DNA of 64,000 bases from Clostridiales bacterium Firm_07. GTDB taxonomy: Bacteria; Bacillota; Clostridia; Oscillospirales; CAG-272. The position numbers and the translations under genes are program-made. Below are positions 22,280 to 33,100 of this stretch, one piece after another; the first letter of the stretch is position 1; each line of letters starts with the position of its first letter. Location: assembly GCA_001604005.1 (NCBI GenBank), contig LVAM01000010.1, positions 1-64,000 of the forward strand, written 5' to 3'. Below the pieces are notes generated by a model, which searched no databases, was not told where the DNA came from, and saw only the letters and a list, made by a program, of their open reading frames with translations.

Positions 22280-23923
22280 ATGAAAAGCAAATTCTGTTTT
22301 TATCATCCTTACCATCCCGAAGTTTGGCAGGCTATGATCGACTGCGGCCTTGTAAAGGAAGAAGACGGCGTAAAATTCAATCAAAGTTTACTGCTGAAAG
22401 ATAGGTTCAAGTTCAACAATCTCGCCGCCAAGGGCGGTGAACTTTATCGTTATCTCGAAAAAACCGGCGCGCCCTTTTATATCGACCGTTTGCAAGGCGG
22501 CTGTTATATCGAGGAATATCCTTACGATACGGCGTTGGTCGACGCCTATCGCGCTCTGCTCGGCGATCGCTTTATGGGCTGGCAGATGCACGAGTGGCTG
22601 TCCAATTATCGCTCCGATCTGAAAAAATTGAACGGACTCCCCGCCGACGAATGGAAGGATGCCGATGCCGTTCGGCGTCATATCTTTGAAAAATATCCGT
22701 ACCCCTGCCTCTTTCTCGAAGCCATGTCCGCCGAGGAGATGGCGGAGCGCGGCAAGCCCCAAAACGTGGAAGAATTCAAGCAAAATATGTTTGACATCTA
22801 CAAAAAAAGACTACGCACGCACGGTGAACTGATCCCCTGCGACAGTTGCTTTTTGGCGTATGAGTTTGAGTTTCAAAACGGTGCGCGCGTGGTGATGCCC
22901 GAAGTCGGCGCGCAAAGCGCGGACGCGCGGATGCAAATTGCTTACGCGCGCGGCGAGGCGAAAGGATTTGACCGCGATTTCGGCGTCTACTACGAGCCTT
23001 GGGGCGGCGTTCCTTTTTCGGCGTGCTGTTATCAACGCGACGGCAAAAACGAGTGGGGCATCGGGGAAAGCGCCGATTTCCCGTTTGAAACCAAGGGGCA
23101 AAACGGGGGCAGCTCCCGCTCTTTGCAACGGCGCGTCTTCCTTTACGGCTATCTGAACAATGCCGCTGTGATCTCCGAAGAGTGGGGACTTTGCAACACT
23201 TTTGAAGATTGGGAAACTTTCACGTTGTCCGAATACGGGCAAGTCAAACTCGACTTTCTGAATTTCACCCGCAAATACACCGACGTCGGGGAAAAACTGA
23301 CTCCCGCCGCCGTTGTTCTCCCCGAAGAGTTGGACGTGTTGGACGATATCCGCAAGCCGACAACGCATTGCGGCTATGACATATCCGACGAGATCGCCGC
23401 CGCCAAATCCGAAAAGATCAAAAACAGCGTCCGACGCGTTTTTTCGACGCCCACCGAGTTTTTGGGTACCGAATACAAAACTTTGATCAACAGCAGTATG
23501 CCCGACGCCGTGGATATGCTGAACGCGGGCAAGGAAAAGGAGCGCGTCATTTCCTCCTATCGCTATCTCGTTGATCTCACGGGCGACCGGGCTTTTGCCG
23601 ACGCGCACGACAACTGCGTGGAGATCGACGCGCTGGAAGATTTGCTCCGCGCGGCGCTTCCCTGCACGGTAGAGGGATTGCACTGGCTCGTCAACGAACG
23701 AAAAGGCGGCGGATATTATCTCACGGTGTTCAACAACATCGGCATCGAACGCACCGTGGAAAAGGGCGAGATCGCGCTCCCCGAGGGAACAAGATCCTCC
23801 AAAGTCACCTTCAAAAACGGCGCCGTCCCCACCGTGCTGGAAGGAGACGGCAAGCTTGAAAAAGAGGGCGACGACTATCGCCTCACCTTGCCCGCGGGCG
23901 GCTTTGCCTTCATTCGTTTCTGA
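22280..23923 (+). CDS. Conserved-looking hypothetical protein, possible glycosidase-type enzyme
   Basis: 547-aa ORF 13 bp after GH20 stop, good SD (aaaaggaga); no family recognised; DRFMGWQMHEWLSNYRSDL, DFGVYYEPWGGVPFSACCY; beta-rich C-terminus. Confidence 0.6.
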   Translation: MKSKFCFYHPYHPEVWQAMIDCGLVKEEDGVKFNQSLLLKDRFKFNNLAAKGGELYRYLEKTGAPFYIDRLQGGCYIEEYPYDTALVDAYRALLGDRFMGWQMHEWLSNYRSDLKKLNGLPADEWKDADAVRRHIFEKYPYPCLFLEAMSAEEMAERGKPQNVEEFKQNMFDIYKKRLRTHGELIPCDSCFLAYEFEFQNGARVVMPEVGAQSADARMQIAYARGEAKGFDRDFGVYYEPWGGVPFSACCYQRDGKNEWGIGESADFPFETKGQNGGSSRSLQRRVFLYGYLNNAAVISEEWGLCNTFEDWETFTLSEYGQVKLDFLNFTRKYTDVGEKLTPAAVVLPEELDVLDDIRKPTTHCGYDISDEIAAAKSEKIKNSVRRVFSTPTEFLGTEYKTLINSSMPDAVDMLNAGKEKERVISSYRYLVDLTGDRAFADAHDNCVEIDALEDLLRAALPCTVEGLHWLVNERKGGGYYLTVFNNIGIERTVEKGEIALPEGTRSSKVTFKNGAVPTVLEGDGKLEKEGDDYRLTLPAGGFAFIRF

Positions 23924-23944
23924 TTTTTTACGAAACACATACAA

Positions 23945-23976
23945 AAAACGCGCCGCAACGCGGCGCGTTTTTTGTT
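23945..23976. terminator. Bidirectional terminator
   Basis: AAAAAACGCGCCGcaaCGCGGCGCGTTTTTTG. Confidence 0.85.
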
Positions 23977-23977
23977 C

Positions 23978-24154
23978 TTATTTGAATTTACGCTTGCGCG
24001 CCGCTTCGGATTTCTTTTTCCGTTTGACGCTCGGCTTTTCGTAATGCTCTCTCTTGCGAAGTTCGGCAAGGACACCGGAACGCGCACACTGGCGCTTGAA
24101 CCGACGCAGAGCACTGTCAAGGGTTTCGCCCTCTTTCAGTTTCACTTCTGCCAT
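23978..24154 (-). CDS. rpsU: 30S ribosomal protein S21
   Basis: 58-aa minus ORF, below the ORF-track cut-off: [58 protein letters not shown]. Confidence 0.95.
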   Translation of the reverse strand: MAEVKLKEGETLDSALRRFKRQCARSGVLAELRKREHYEKPSVKRKKKSEAARKRKFK

Positions 24155-24255
24155 ATTCTTTTTTCCCTCCCCTCGCGGTTACAAACTAACAAAATTATTA
24201 TACACGGTTTTCGCTCCTCTGTCAAGAGCGTTTTGCGCTTTTTTCGTATTTTCTT

Positions 24256-26658
24256 TTACCGCACCACAAGATTGACGATCTTATTTTTGACCACGATCTC
24301 CTTGACGACGGTTTTGCCCGCAATCGCCGCGGCCACTTTTTCGTCGGATTTTGCAAGCGAGAGCGCTTCCGCTTCCCCGCAATCCGCGGGCATCGGCACG
24401 ACCCCGCGCAGTTTGCCGTTGACCTGCACCGCCACTTCCACGGTGTCGGAGCGCGTTTTCGCTTCGTCGAAAGTCGGCCACGGCGCCGTTGCCAAAAAGC
24501 CCTCGCATCCCAGTTCTTCGTGGATCTCCTCGGCAAGATGGGGCGCGAACGGATCAAGCAGTGAAATGAAGGTAAGCAGTTCGTCTTTGGTGAGCGACCC
24601 GTGCGCCTCGATCTCGTTGAGAAGCGTCATCAGCGCGGCGATCGCCGTGTTGAACTTCATCTCCTCGATGTCGGAAGAGACTTTTTTCACGGTCTTGTGG
24701 AAAGAGGCTTCCAGCGCGGGCGTCACGCCCTCGCCGCGCACTTTTTCGGTCAGCGCCGCCACGCGGTCTAGAAAGCGGCGGCACCCGCGCATACTGCTCT
24801 CCGACCAGGGCGCGGCACTGCCGTAATCGCCCATAAAGAGCACGTACACACGCAGTGTATCCGCGCCGTAAACGTCGACCACGTTGAGCGGATCGACCAC
24901 GTTGCCGAGCGATTTGGACATTTTCTGCCCATCGGAGCCGAGGATCAGCCCTTGCGCCGTGCGTTTGGCATAGGGCTCCGCGGTCGGCACGACGCCGATG
25001 TCATAGAGGAATTTGTGCCAAAAACGGCTGTATATCATATGGCGCGTAACGTGCTCCATACCGCCGTTGTACCAATCCACGGGAAGCCAGTAAGCAAGTT
25101 TCGCGGGGTCGGCAAGCGCGTCGTCGTTCAGCGGGTCGATATAGCGCAGGAAATACCACGAGGAACCCGCCCACTGCGGCATCGTATCGGTCTCGCGCTT
25201 GGCGTCGCCGCCGCAACGCGGACATTTGCAGTTGACGAACGACGCGATCTTGGCAAGCGGCGATTCTCCGCCCTCTCCGGGCACGAAATTCTCCACCTGC
25301 GGCAAGGTAAGGGGCAGTTCTTCGTAAGGAACGGGCACCATTCCGCAGTGCGGGCAATGCACGATCGGGATCGGCTCGCCCCAGTAGCGCTGGCGGTTGA
25401 ACGCCCAGTCCTTCATCTTATACTGCACGCCCTCTTCGCCGATGCCTTTTTCGGTCAGATACGCGATCATACGCGCGATCGACTCTTTTTTGTTCGTCAG
25501 CCCGTTAAGGAAGCCCGACGCGACCATTTCGCCGTCGCCGGTGTACGCCTCCTTGGAAATGTCGCCGCCGCGAATGACCTCCACGATGTCAATGCCGAAT
25601 TTGCGGGCAAAGGCATAGTCGCGCTCATCGTGCGCCGGCACCGCCATAATGGCGCCTGTGCCGTAACCCATCATCACATAATCCGCGATGTAAATGGGAA
25701 TTTCTTTGCCGCTGACCGGGTTTTTCGCCGTGATACCCTCGATCCGCACGCCGGTCTTCTCTTTTACCAACTGCGTGCGCTCAAATTCGGTTTTCTTGGC
25801 ACATTCCGCGGCATATGCGTCAATTTCCGCCTGATTTTTGATCGCGGAACGGTATTTTTGAAGCAACGGGTGCTCCGGTGCGATGACCATAAACGTCACG
25901 CCGAACAGCGTGTCGGGACGGGTGGTATAAATGCGGAGCTGATCCGGCACGCCGCAGAGCGGAAAATTGACGAAAGCGCCGGTACTGCGCCCGATCCAGT
26001 TGACCTGCTGCTGTTTGATGTTGGGCAGATAATCCACCGTGTCAAGGTCGGAAAGAAGCCGCTCGGCATACGCGGTGATGCGCAAATACCACACGTCTTT
26101 GGACTTTTGAATGATGTCGCTCTTGCAAATGTCGCACTTGCCGCCCTGCGAATCCTCGTTGGAGAGCACCACTTTGCAAGAGGGGCAATAGTTGACCATC
26201 GCCGTGTCGCGGAAGACGAGCCCTTTCTCAAAGAGTTTGAGAAAGATCCACTGCGTCCACTTGTAATATTTTTCGTCGGTGGTATCGACCACTCTGTCCC
26301 AATCGAAAGAAAAACCGACGCGGGAGAGTTGCTCTCTGAAATGCTTGATGTTTTGGTCGGTCACTTTGCGCGGGTGGATACCGGTTTTGATGGCGTAATT
26401 CTCGGTCGGAAGTCCGAACGCGTCGAAACCGATCGGAAAAAGGACGTTGTATCCTTCCATTCTGCGTTTGCGGCTGACCACTTCCAACCCCGCGTACGCC
26501 TTGATATGCCCCACGTGCATACCGGCACCGCTGGGATAGGGAAATTCGACAAGCCCGTAAAACTTTTTCTTGTCGGAAAGGTCTTCTGCGTGGAAAACCT
26601 TTGCCTCTTCCCACTTTTTCTGCCATTTTTGCTCGATCGCGGCAAAATCGTATTTCAT
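24256..26658 (-). CDS. leuS: Leucyl-tRNA synthetase
   Basis: EFPYPSGAGMHVGHIKAY, DGQKMSKSLGNVVDP, ARKFGIDIVEV. Confidence 0.99.
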   Translation of the reverse strand: MKYDFAAIEQKWQKKWEEAKVFHAEDLSDKKKFYGLVEFPYPSGAGMHVGHIKAYAGLEVVSRKRRMEGYNVLFPIGFDAFGLPTENYAIKTGIHPRKVTDQNIKHFREQLSRVGFSFDWDRVVDTTDEKYYKWTQWIFLKLFEKGLVFRDTAMVNYCPSCKVVLSNEDSQGGKCDICKSDIIQKSKDVWYLRITAYAERLLSDLDTVDYLPNIKQQQVNWIGRSTGAFVNFPLCGVPDQLRIYTTRPDTLFGVTFMVIAPEHPLLQKYRSAIKNQAEIDAYAAECAKKTEFERTQLVKEKTGVRIEGITAKNPVSGKEIPIYIADYVMMGYGTGAIMAVPAHDERDYAFARKFGIDIVEVIRGGDISKEAYTGDGEMVASGFLNGLTNKKESIARMIAYLTEKGIGEEGVQYKMKDWAFNRQRYWGEPIPIVHCPHCGMVPVPYEELPLTLPQVENFVPGEGGESPLAKIASFVNCKCPRCGGDAKRETDTMPQWAGSSWYFLRYIDPLNDDALADPAKLAYWLPVDWYNGGMEHVTRHMIYSRFWHKFLYDIGVVPTAEPYAKRTAQGLILGSDGQKMSKSLGNVVDPLNVVDVYGADTLRVYVLFMGDYGSAAPWSESSMRGCRRFLDRVAALTEKVRGEGVTPALEASFHKTVKKVSSDIEEMKFNTAIAALMTLLNEIEAHGSLTKDELLTFISLLDPFAPHLAEEIHEELGCEGFLATAPWPTFDEAKTRSDTVEVAVQVNGKLRGVVPMPADCGEAEALSLAKSDEKVAAAIAGKTVVKEIVVKNKIVNLVVR

Positions 26659-27719
26659 AGTGTCTCCCCCTCGTCGCTTCTTGCGGCGTCTTTATATAGT
26701 TTGTCCAAATGGTAAAACCCTCTTGTTTCACGGTCGAAAATGTGCACCATCACCGTGCCGAAATCCACCACCACCCACGAACGCCGGTTGCCGCCGTCGG
26801 TATAGAGCGCCTTGACGCCGCGCTCGCCCATTCTGAAAATCAGTTCGTCGGCAAGCGACTGGATATGCGGGGCGGAAATTGCGTTTGCCAACACCAGATA
26901 ATCGGTGATGTCGCTGTGCCCCTTTACGGGAATAAGGGCGATGTCGCCGGCTTTTTTCATATCCAGCACGAATTTTGCCGCGCGCGCCACTTCCGCCGCG
27001 TCGGCATCGGCAAGCGAGGGCAATTCCGCCCAATTTTCAAGAGTTTCAACCATATTTTTTCTCCTTTTATGAGCGTTTGCCGCGCGAAACGCCGTGTATG
27101 CGGCAACGGTTTCCCGCACCGGCTCTTTTCCCTCTCGTCCAATGTCTGCAAGCGTCATTTCCAACGCCTTTTCCAGCGTTTTCGCAAGATGCGCGCGCCG
27201 CGCGCTCACGGGCATTTTCTCCGGCTCGGCGTCAAAAAAGAAGTGCCGCAGCGTCACGCAGTCGGAAAAAGTGCGTCCTTCTTCGATATAGTCCGCGAGA
27301 TACAGTATCGCCTCACGCACGGTCATACGCGCGTGCGCCGTCGTGTGCCAGCGCACCGCCGACAGCAGTGCGGGTACGGCAAACGCGGGATAGTGCTCTT
27401 TAATCACGATCGGCGCCGTGATGGCGTGCCAGACTTTCGGATTTTCGCGCTCGTCACGCCGCAAAGGACGTTTTGCCGCGCGCAGAATATCAAGATGCTC
27501 CTCGCGGGGCATCTCTTTTGTGATATCGTGCAAAAGCGCCGCCGCCCGAAGAAGCGACGCTTCGCGCGGGAGATACAGGCGCGCCAAGCGCTCCGCCATT
27601 TTCGCCACGCCGCGCGTGTGCGCCATACGGTAAGGAGAAAGCACCTTCTCTACCGCGCTTTCCAGATCGGCAAGCGCGCGCGTGTCAAACGCGATCTTTG
27701 CGATTTTTGCTTTATACAT
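26655..27719 (-). CDS. yqeK-rsfS: In-frame fusion: YqeK-like HD phosphohydrolase + ribosomal silencing factor RsfS
   Basis: N-term SPYRMAHTRGVAKMAERLAR...LLHDITKEMP (HD); C-term MVETLENWAELPSLAD...DITDYLVLANAISAPHIQSLADEL...VVVDFGTVMVHIFDRETRGFYHLDKLY (RsfS). Internal SD (27061-27067) and ATG at 27053. Confidence 0.9.
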   Translation of the reverse strand: MYKAKIAKIAFDTRALADLESAVEKVLSPYRMAHTRGVAKMAERLARLYLPREASLLRAAALLHDITKEMPREEHLDILRAAKRPLRRDERENPKVWHAITAPIVIKEHYPAFAVPALLSAVRWHTTAHARMTVREAILYLADYIEEGRTFSDCVTLRHFFFDAEPEKMPVSARRAHLAKTLEKALEMTLADIGREGKEPVRETVAAYTAFRAANAHKRRKNMVETLENWAELPSLADADAAEVARAAKFVLDMKKAGDIALIPVKGHSDITDYLVLANAISAPHIQSLADELIFRMGERGVKALYTDGGNRRSWVVVDFGTVMVHIFDRETRGFYHLDKLYKDAARSDEGETL

Positions 27720-28326
27720 ACAATTTTTTCTCCCGGATATAGGCTTCCACCGCCGGCGGGACAAGCCCCGCAAGCGGCGCGCCCGCGCGAATGAGCGTGC
27801 GAATGTCGGTGGATGAGATCTCCACGCACGGCGCCGTCAGGCGTCGCACGATCTTGCCGTATCGCTCCAAGTATTCTTTATTTTTCCCCACGATGCGCGC
27901 TTCGAGTATCGGATCGCTCTCGCGCCGCATATACACGGGGTAAGCAAGGCGAAAAATCTCCTCCGGTTCGCGCCACTCGGAAAGTGAGAGCATCATATCG
28001 GTGCCGAGCAGGAGAAAAAGCCGCCGATCTTCGCGCGAGAGCGCGCGCAAGGTGTCGACCGTGTAACTTTTTCCGCCCCGCGCGATCTCCATATCACTGA
28101 CCAGCGTGCGCGGCAAATTTCCGAAAGCAAGTTCGCACATACGAAGCCTGTCCTCCGGCGTGTCGCCAGACGCCGCCTCTTTGTGGGGGGGCGCGGCGGT
28201 CGGAATGATATAGAGAAGATCGAGCTGCATTTCCGAAAGAAACGCGCGCGCGGCGGCAAGATGCCCGTTGTGCGGAGGCGCGAACGTGCCGCCGTAAATG
28301 CCGATGCGCATTTGCCCGTTTAACAT
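27712..28326 (-). CDS. nadD: Nicotinate-nucleotide adenylyltransferase
   Basis: MRIGIYGGTFAPPHNGHLAAARAFL, SSTDIRTLIRAG. Start 28326 or 28311. Confidence 0.95.
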   Translation of the reverse strand: MLNGQMRIGIYGGTFAPPHNGHLAAARAFLSEMQLDLLYIIPTAAPPHKEAASGDTPEDRLRMCELAFGNLPRTLVSDMEIARGGKSYTVDTLRALSREDRRLFLLLGTDMMLSLSEWREPEEIFRLAYPVYMRRESDPILEARIVGKNKEYLERYGKIVRRLTAPCVEISSTDIRTLIRAGAPLAGLVPPAVEAYIREKKLYV

Positions 28327-28622
28327 AGCGTGATCTTTCTCTTGTCGGGATCGGGCGCCTCGCGGTACAGCACGCATTTCGTGCCGATCACGGCGACCAC
28401 CGCCGCGTCCGTGGCGGCGGCAAGCGCCTCGGCGGTTTCACGCACGGCGTCGGGCGCGTTGGCAAGCACGCGCAGTTTGATCAGTTCCCGCGCCGTCAGC
28501 GCGTCGTCCACCGTGCGGACAAGCGCTTCCGTCACGCCGTTTTTACCGATCTGCATAATGGTATCTTCGTTTGCCGCGATCGAACGGAGCGCGGCGCGTT
28601 GTTTGCTCGTCAAGACCGTCAT
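28320..28622 (-). CDS. yhbY: YhbY-family CRM RNA-binding protein
   Basis: MTVLTSKQRAALRSIAANEDTIMQIGKNGVTEALVRTVDDALTARELIKLRVL. Confidence 0.93.
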   Translation of the reverse strand: MTVLTSKQRAALRSIAANEDTIMQIGKNGVTEALVRTVDDALTARELIKLRVLANAPDAVRETAEALAAATDAAVVAVIGTKCVLYREAPDPDKRKITLC

Positions 28623-28634
28623 ATCACGCCCTCC

Positions 28635-29249
28635 TTATATTTTGATCCCCATCCGCGCGGCGAAAAGCGGGGCAAACGCCCGCACCGCCGCGCCGCGATG
28701 GCTGACGCTGTTTTTTTCTTCCGCGCTCGCTTGCGCCAGAGTCTTTCCGAGAGCGGGCACGAAAAAGAGCGGATCGTATCCGAACCCGTTTTCGCCGCGC
28801 GGCGCGGTGAGGATCTCCCCTTGAACGCGTCCCTCGCAAAGGATCGGTTCGCCGCCCGCGGGAAAAACGCAGGCAAGCACTGAAACGAAAGCGGCGCGGC
28901 GATCGGTGACGCCCTCCATATTATGAAGCAATAAGCGGTTGTTTGCCGCGTCGTCGTGCTCCCCCGCGTACCGTGCCGAAAAAACGCCGGGCGCGCCGTC
29001 GAGCGCCGCGACCGAAAGCCCCGAATCGTCGGCAAGCGCGATATAGCCGCTTGCCGCGGCGTGCCGGGCTTTGATGAGCGCGTTTTCGACAAAAGTGTTG
29101 CCGGTCTCCTCAACGTCGTCCGAAATGCCCGCTTCTTCAAGAGAAACGAGTTCCACGCACGCGCCGAGTTCCTCGTCAAGCAGTTTTTGCAGTTCCCTGA
29201 TCTTGCCGCCGTTTCTGGTGGCAAGCACCATTTTGATCTTTTCCATCAT
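28635..29249 (-). CDS. rdgB: RdgB/HAM1 XTP/dITP pyrophosphatase
   Basis: MVLATRNGGKIRELQKLL, ALADDSGLSVAALDGAPGVFSARYAG, GFGYDPLFFVP. Confidence 0.96.
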   Translation of the reverse strand: MMEKIKMVLATRNGGKIRELQKLLDEELGACVELVSLEEAGISDDVEETGNTFVENALIKARHAAASGYIALADDSGLSVAALDGAPGVFSARYAGEHDDAANNRLLLHNMEGVTDRRAAFVSVLACVFPAGGEPILCEGRVQGEILTAPRGENGFGYDPLFFVPALGKTLAQASAEEKNSVSHRGAAVRAFAPLFAARMGIKI

Positions 29250-30151
29250 TCAAAGAGCGCGGAAACGAACTCGTCCGCGTCAAACTCTTGCATATCGTCG
29301 ATCTTCTCGCCAACGCCGATAAACTTGACGGGAAGCCCCAGTTCGAGGCGAATGGAGAGCACGAAACCGCCTTTCGCCGTACCGTCCAGTTTGTTGAGGA
29401 TAAGCCCCGTGATGTCGGCGGCGCGGCTGAATTCTTTTGCCTGCGAAATGGCGTTTTGCCCCGTCGTCGCGTCCAACACAAGCAGATTTTCTCGGGCGCT
29501 GTCCGGCAATTCGCGCGAAATGACGCGATTGATCTTGGCAAGTTCGTCCATCAGATTTTTTTTGTTTTGAAGTCTCCCCGCCGTATCCACGATCAGCACG
29601 TCCGCGCCCTTCTTTTTGGTGTACTGTATCGCGTCAAACACAACGGCGGCGGGGTCCGATCCCTCGTTTTGCCGGATCATCTCCACGCCCGCGCGCTCGC
29701 ACCACACGCCGAGTTGCTCGATTGCCGCGGCGCGGAAGGTATCCGCCGCCGCGACGACCACTTTTTTGCCGTTCTTTTTCAGGCGTTTCGCGATCTTACC
29801 GATCGAGGTGGTCTTTCCCGCCCCGTTGACGCCGATCACCAAAATCACCGAGGGAACGGTGTCAAGGCACAGCGGCTCGCCTTCGCCGATCAGGTCGGAG
29901 AGGATCTCACGGAGCGCGTCTTTGATCTCGGAGGGCTCTTTGAGTTTTCCCTCTTTGACGGCGGCGCGCAAACGGTCAAGGATCTCCTCCGTGGCGGCAA
30001 CGCCGACGTCGGAGGTGATGAGCAATTCTTCCAGTTCGTCAAGGAGATCTTCATCTACGCGCACGAAATGTTTGAGGAGCGCGTCGATCCCCCCGAAAAG
30101 CGCTTTTTTGGTTTTGGCAAGTCCCTCACGGAGTTTCGCCAAGAATCCCAT
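29246..30151 (-). CDS. ftsY: Signal recognition particle receptor FtsY
   Basis: [57 protein letters not shown]. Confidence 0.97.
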   Translation of the reverse strand: MGFLAKLREGLAKTKKALFGGIDALLKHFVRVDEDLLDELEELLITSDVGVAATEEILDRLRAAVKEGKLKEPSEIKDALREILSDLIGEGEPLCLDTVPSVILVIGVNGAGKTTSIGKIAKRLKKNGKKVVVAAADTFRAAAIEQLGVWCERAGVEMIRQNEGSDPAAVVFDAIQYTKKKGADVLIVDTAGRLQNKKNLMDELAKINRVISRELPDSARENLLVLDATTGQNAISQAKEFSRAADITGLILNKLDGTAKGGFVLSIRLELGLPVKFIGVGEKIDDMQEFDADEFVSALFE

Positions 30152-33100
30152 TCCAATCCTCTCCTTCCTCTTTTCCGTGGATCGAATCCACATCCAGTTC
30201 CAGCACTTTGGAAATGCCGTGTTCGGGCATCGTCACGCCGTAAAGTCGGTTTGCCGCTTCCATCGTGCCGCGGCGGTGCGTGATGAGCACAAACTGCGTT
30301 TCCTGCGAATACCGTTTGATGTATGCGGCAAAGCGCGCCACGTTGACTTCGTCGAGCGCCGCCTCGATCTCGTCGAGAATGAAGAACGGTGTGGGCGTGA
30401 CCTGCAAGATGGCGAAAAAGAGCGCGATGGCGACAAAAGACTGCTCGCCGCCGGAAAGTTGCACCAAGTTCTTGATGATCTTGCCGGGGGGCGCCGCCTT
30501 GATCTCGATGCCCGAAGTCAGCACGTCGTCCGGATCGGAGAGCAGCACTTCGGCGCTGCCGCCGCCAAAGAGTTCGACAAACGTGCGATTGAAATTGTCG
30601 TTGATCTGCTCAAACGTGCGCACAAACGCGCTTCGCATCTCGATCTCCAAATTTTTGATGACTTTCAGCAGATCTTCGCGCGCGGCGGTCAGATCCGCGA
30701 TCTGCCCCGCCATATAGTCATAACGTTCTTTAACTTCTTTATACTTGTTGACCGCGTCAAGATCAACGTTGCCGATGGCACGCAGTTTGTTGCGGCAGGA
30801 AGTCTGTATCTCCGCCACGCCCGCGCGCTCGGCGGCGGTGATGGCGGGGTAGCCGAGCGCGAGCGCTTCGTTGCGGGACATTTCATAGTCTTCCCAAAAT
30901 TTAGCCGACAACTTGTCCTGCTCTTCGCGGAGCGCGGCAAGGCGCGCCTCGTTTTTGGTGTGCGCGCGGAAACAAAGTTCCTTTTCCGCCATCTTGTCCC
31001 GCAGTTTCGCGTTCACCGAGGCGAGTTTTTTCTCAAACGTCATATCGCTCTCGGTCAGTTTCGCGTGACGGGCATTGAGTTCTTTTAAGGCGCGCTCGCC
31101 TTCGGCAAAGGTGTTGCGGTTTGCCTCCTGATGGAGAAGTTCGGCTTTGATGTTGGCTTCAAGAAGCGATATGTTCGCCTTTTGCGCCTCGATCTCCTCC
31201 GAGAGCGCCGCCGCGCGTGCCTCGGCTTCGGCAAGATAGTTCGCCGCCGTTTCCATATCCTTGCGCGCGCCGCTGATGGCGATATACAGTTCGGTCATCT
31301 CGGCGTCTTTTGCCGTTTTCTCGTCAAGAAGCGCGTTGCGCTGTGCGTCCATTTCCGCGCGGGCAGCGCCGATCTCGGCGATCTCGGTTTTCAGTTCCTT
31401 TTCCCGCAGGGCAAGGTGCGAGAGTTCCTCGTCGCAATCGGCGTTTCGACGCCGCAGAGCGTCGAAATCCGCGTTCAGTTTTTGCACCAGCGCGTCGTTT
31501 GCCTCGATCTTGGCTTTCAGTTGCGCCGCCGCCGCCGATTCGGTATTTTGCATCGAAACGAGCAGTTGGCGTCTTGCGTCGGCGTCAAAGCGCTCGTCCG
31601 ATACGTCGGCGATCTCTTTTTCAAGTGCCGCGCGCTCTTTTTCCAGCGCGGCGCGGCGCGTTTCAAGATCTTTGATCTTTTCTTCCAGCGCGGCGATCTC
31701 GCCCGCGCGTGACAAAATGCCCGCGCGCTGCTTGACCGAACCGCCCGTAAAGGAGCCGCCCGCGTTGATAATTTGCCCGTCCAGCGTGACGGCTTTTATG
31801 CGGAATTTGGTCTTTTTCGCCATCTCCGTGGCGCTGTCCAGATCTTCAAAAACCACCGTTCTGCCAAGGAGCGAGGAGATGATCTCCGAAAAGCGCGCGT
31901 CGGAAGACACGAGATCCGCGGCAACGCCCACGTACCCGCGGCATTTCGCCGCGTCCCGCATTTCCTCGGTCGCGCTCTGTCCGCGCATCGCCGAGATCGG
32001 GAAAAACGTGGCGCGCCCCGCCTGCATATTTTTCAGATACGCGATAGCGGCTTTCGCCACGTCGGTATCCTCGACCACGATATGTTGCAAATTGACGGCA
32101 AGCGCCGTTTCGATCGCCGTCACGTATTCCCGCTCCACCGAAATGACCTTGGAGAGCGGTCCGTAAATCGTGCCGCAGCGCACGCCCCGCACGTCGGTGA
32201 TACGACCGGCCGCGTACGCTTCCATCACGGTGCGCACGCTGTTGCCGTACCCCTCGAAATTCTCTTCCATCGCGCGAAATGCCTCGACGCGCTGACGCGA
32301 GAGATCGTGCTCCAATTTGCACTCGTTTTCCTTATTCGCTATCTCTTCCAGCGCGACGTTCTTTTCCGCTAAACGCGCGTCGATCCCCTCAATCTTTTTC
32401 TCGGCGTCCGCGATCTCGTTTTCGTATTTCCGAACGGCGTTTTCTTTCGTCTCAAATTCGGCGGCGATCTCCCGACCGACGCGGGCGTAAGCCTCGATCT
32501 CGCCGGCAAGCGCGTCGTTTTTCCCGCTGTCGGTCTTTTTGCCGTTTTCCAACACCTGTCGCCGCACGCGGATATCCAGCGCCTCTGTTTCACGCTCCGA
32601 AACGTCGGCAAGCGCGGCGGCGATATTTCCCGCCAACAAAAGCGCCTTGTCGGCAAGCGATTGCGCCTCCTCCGCCTTTTTCGTGTGTCTGTTTTCCAGT
32701 TCGGCGCATTTCGCTTTCAATACGTCAAGATCGGCTTGGCGGCGCGCGCATTCCTCGTTTTCCTTTTGGAATCCCGCCTCTTTCGCGGCGCACACGACGC
32801 GCGCGGCTTCGATCTTTTCTTTCGTGTTGGCGACCACGTTCTGCGACACCTGATACTGGCTGTCGCGGTCGTGGTTTTCGCCTGTCAGAGTGCGTATTTG
32901 CTCCAACAGTTCCGCCGCACGCGCCTTGTTGCTCTGCGATTCTTCAAAGAGTTGTTCGCTTTGCGCGTTGAGATTGTCGATCGCCTCTTCGGCGATTTTC
33001 AGATCAAGTCCGCTGTTGCGGAAGCTCTCCTCCGCTTTTTCGATATCGACGTGCAGACGCTCGGAATCGAAAAGCCAAAGCTGCACGTCCGCCTTTTTCT

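Noticed and set aside
24952-26715. 587-aa plus ORF opposite leuS
   Set aside because: Antisense shadow of leuS.
29616-31088. 490-aa plus ORF opposite ftsY/smc
   Set aside because: Shadow ORF crossing a gene junction; Ser/Arg/His-biased.
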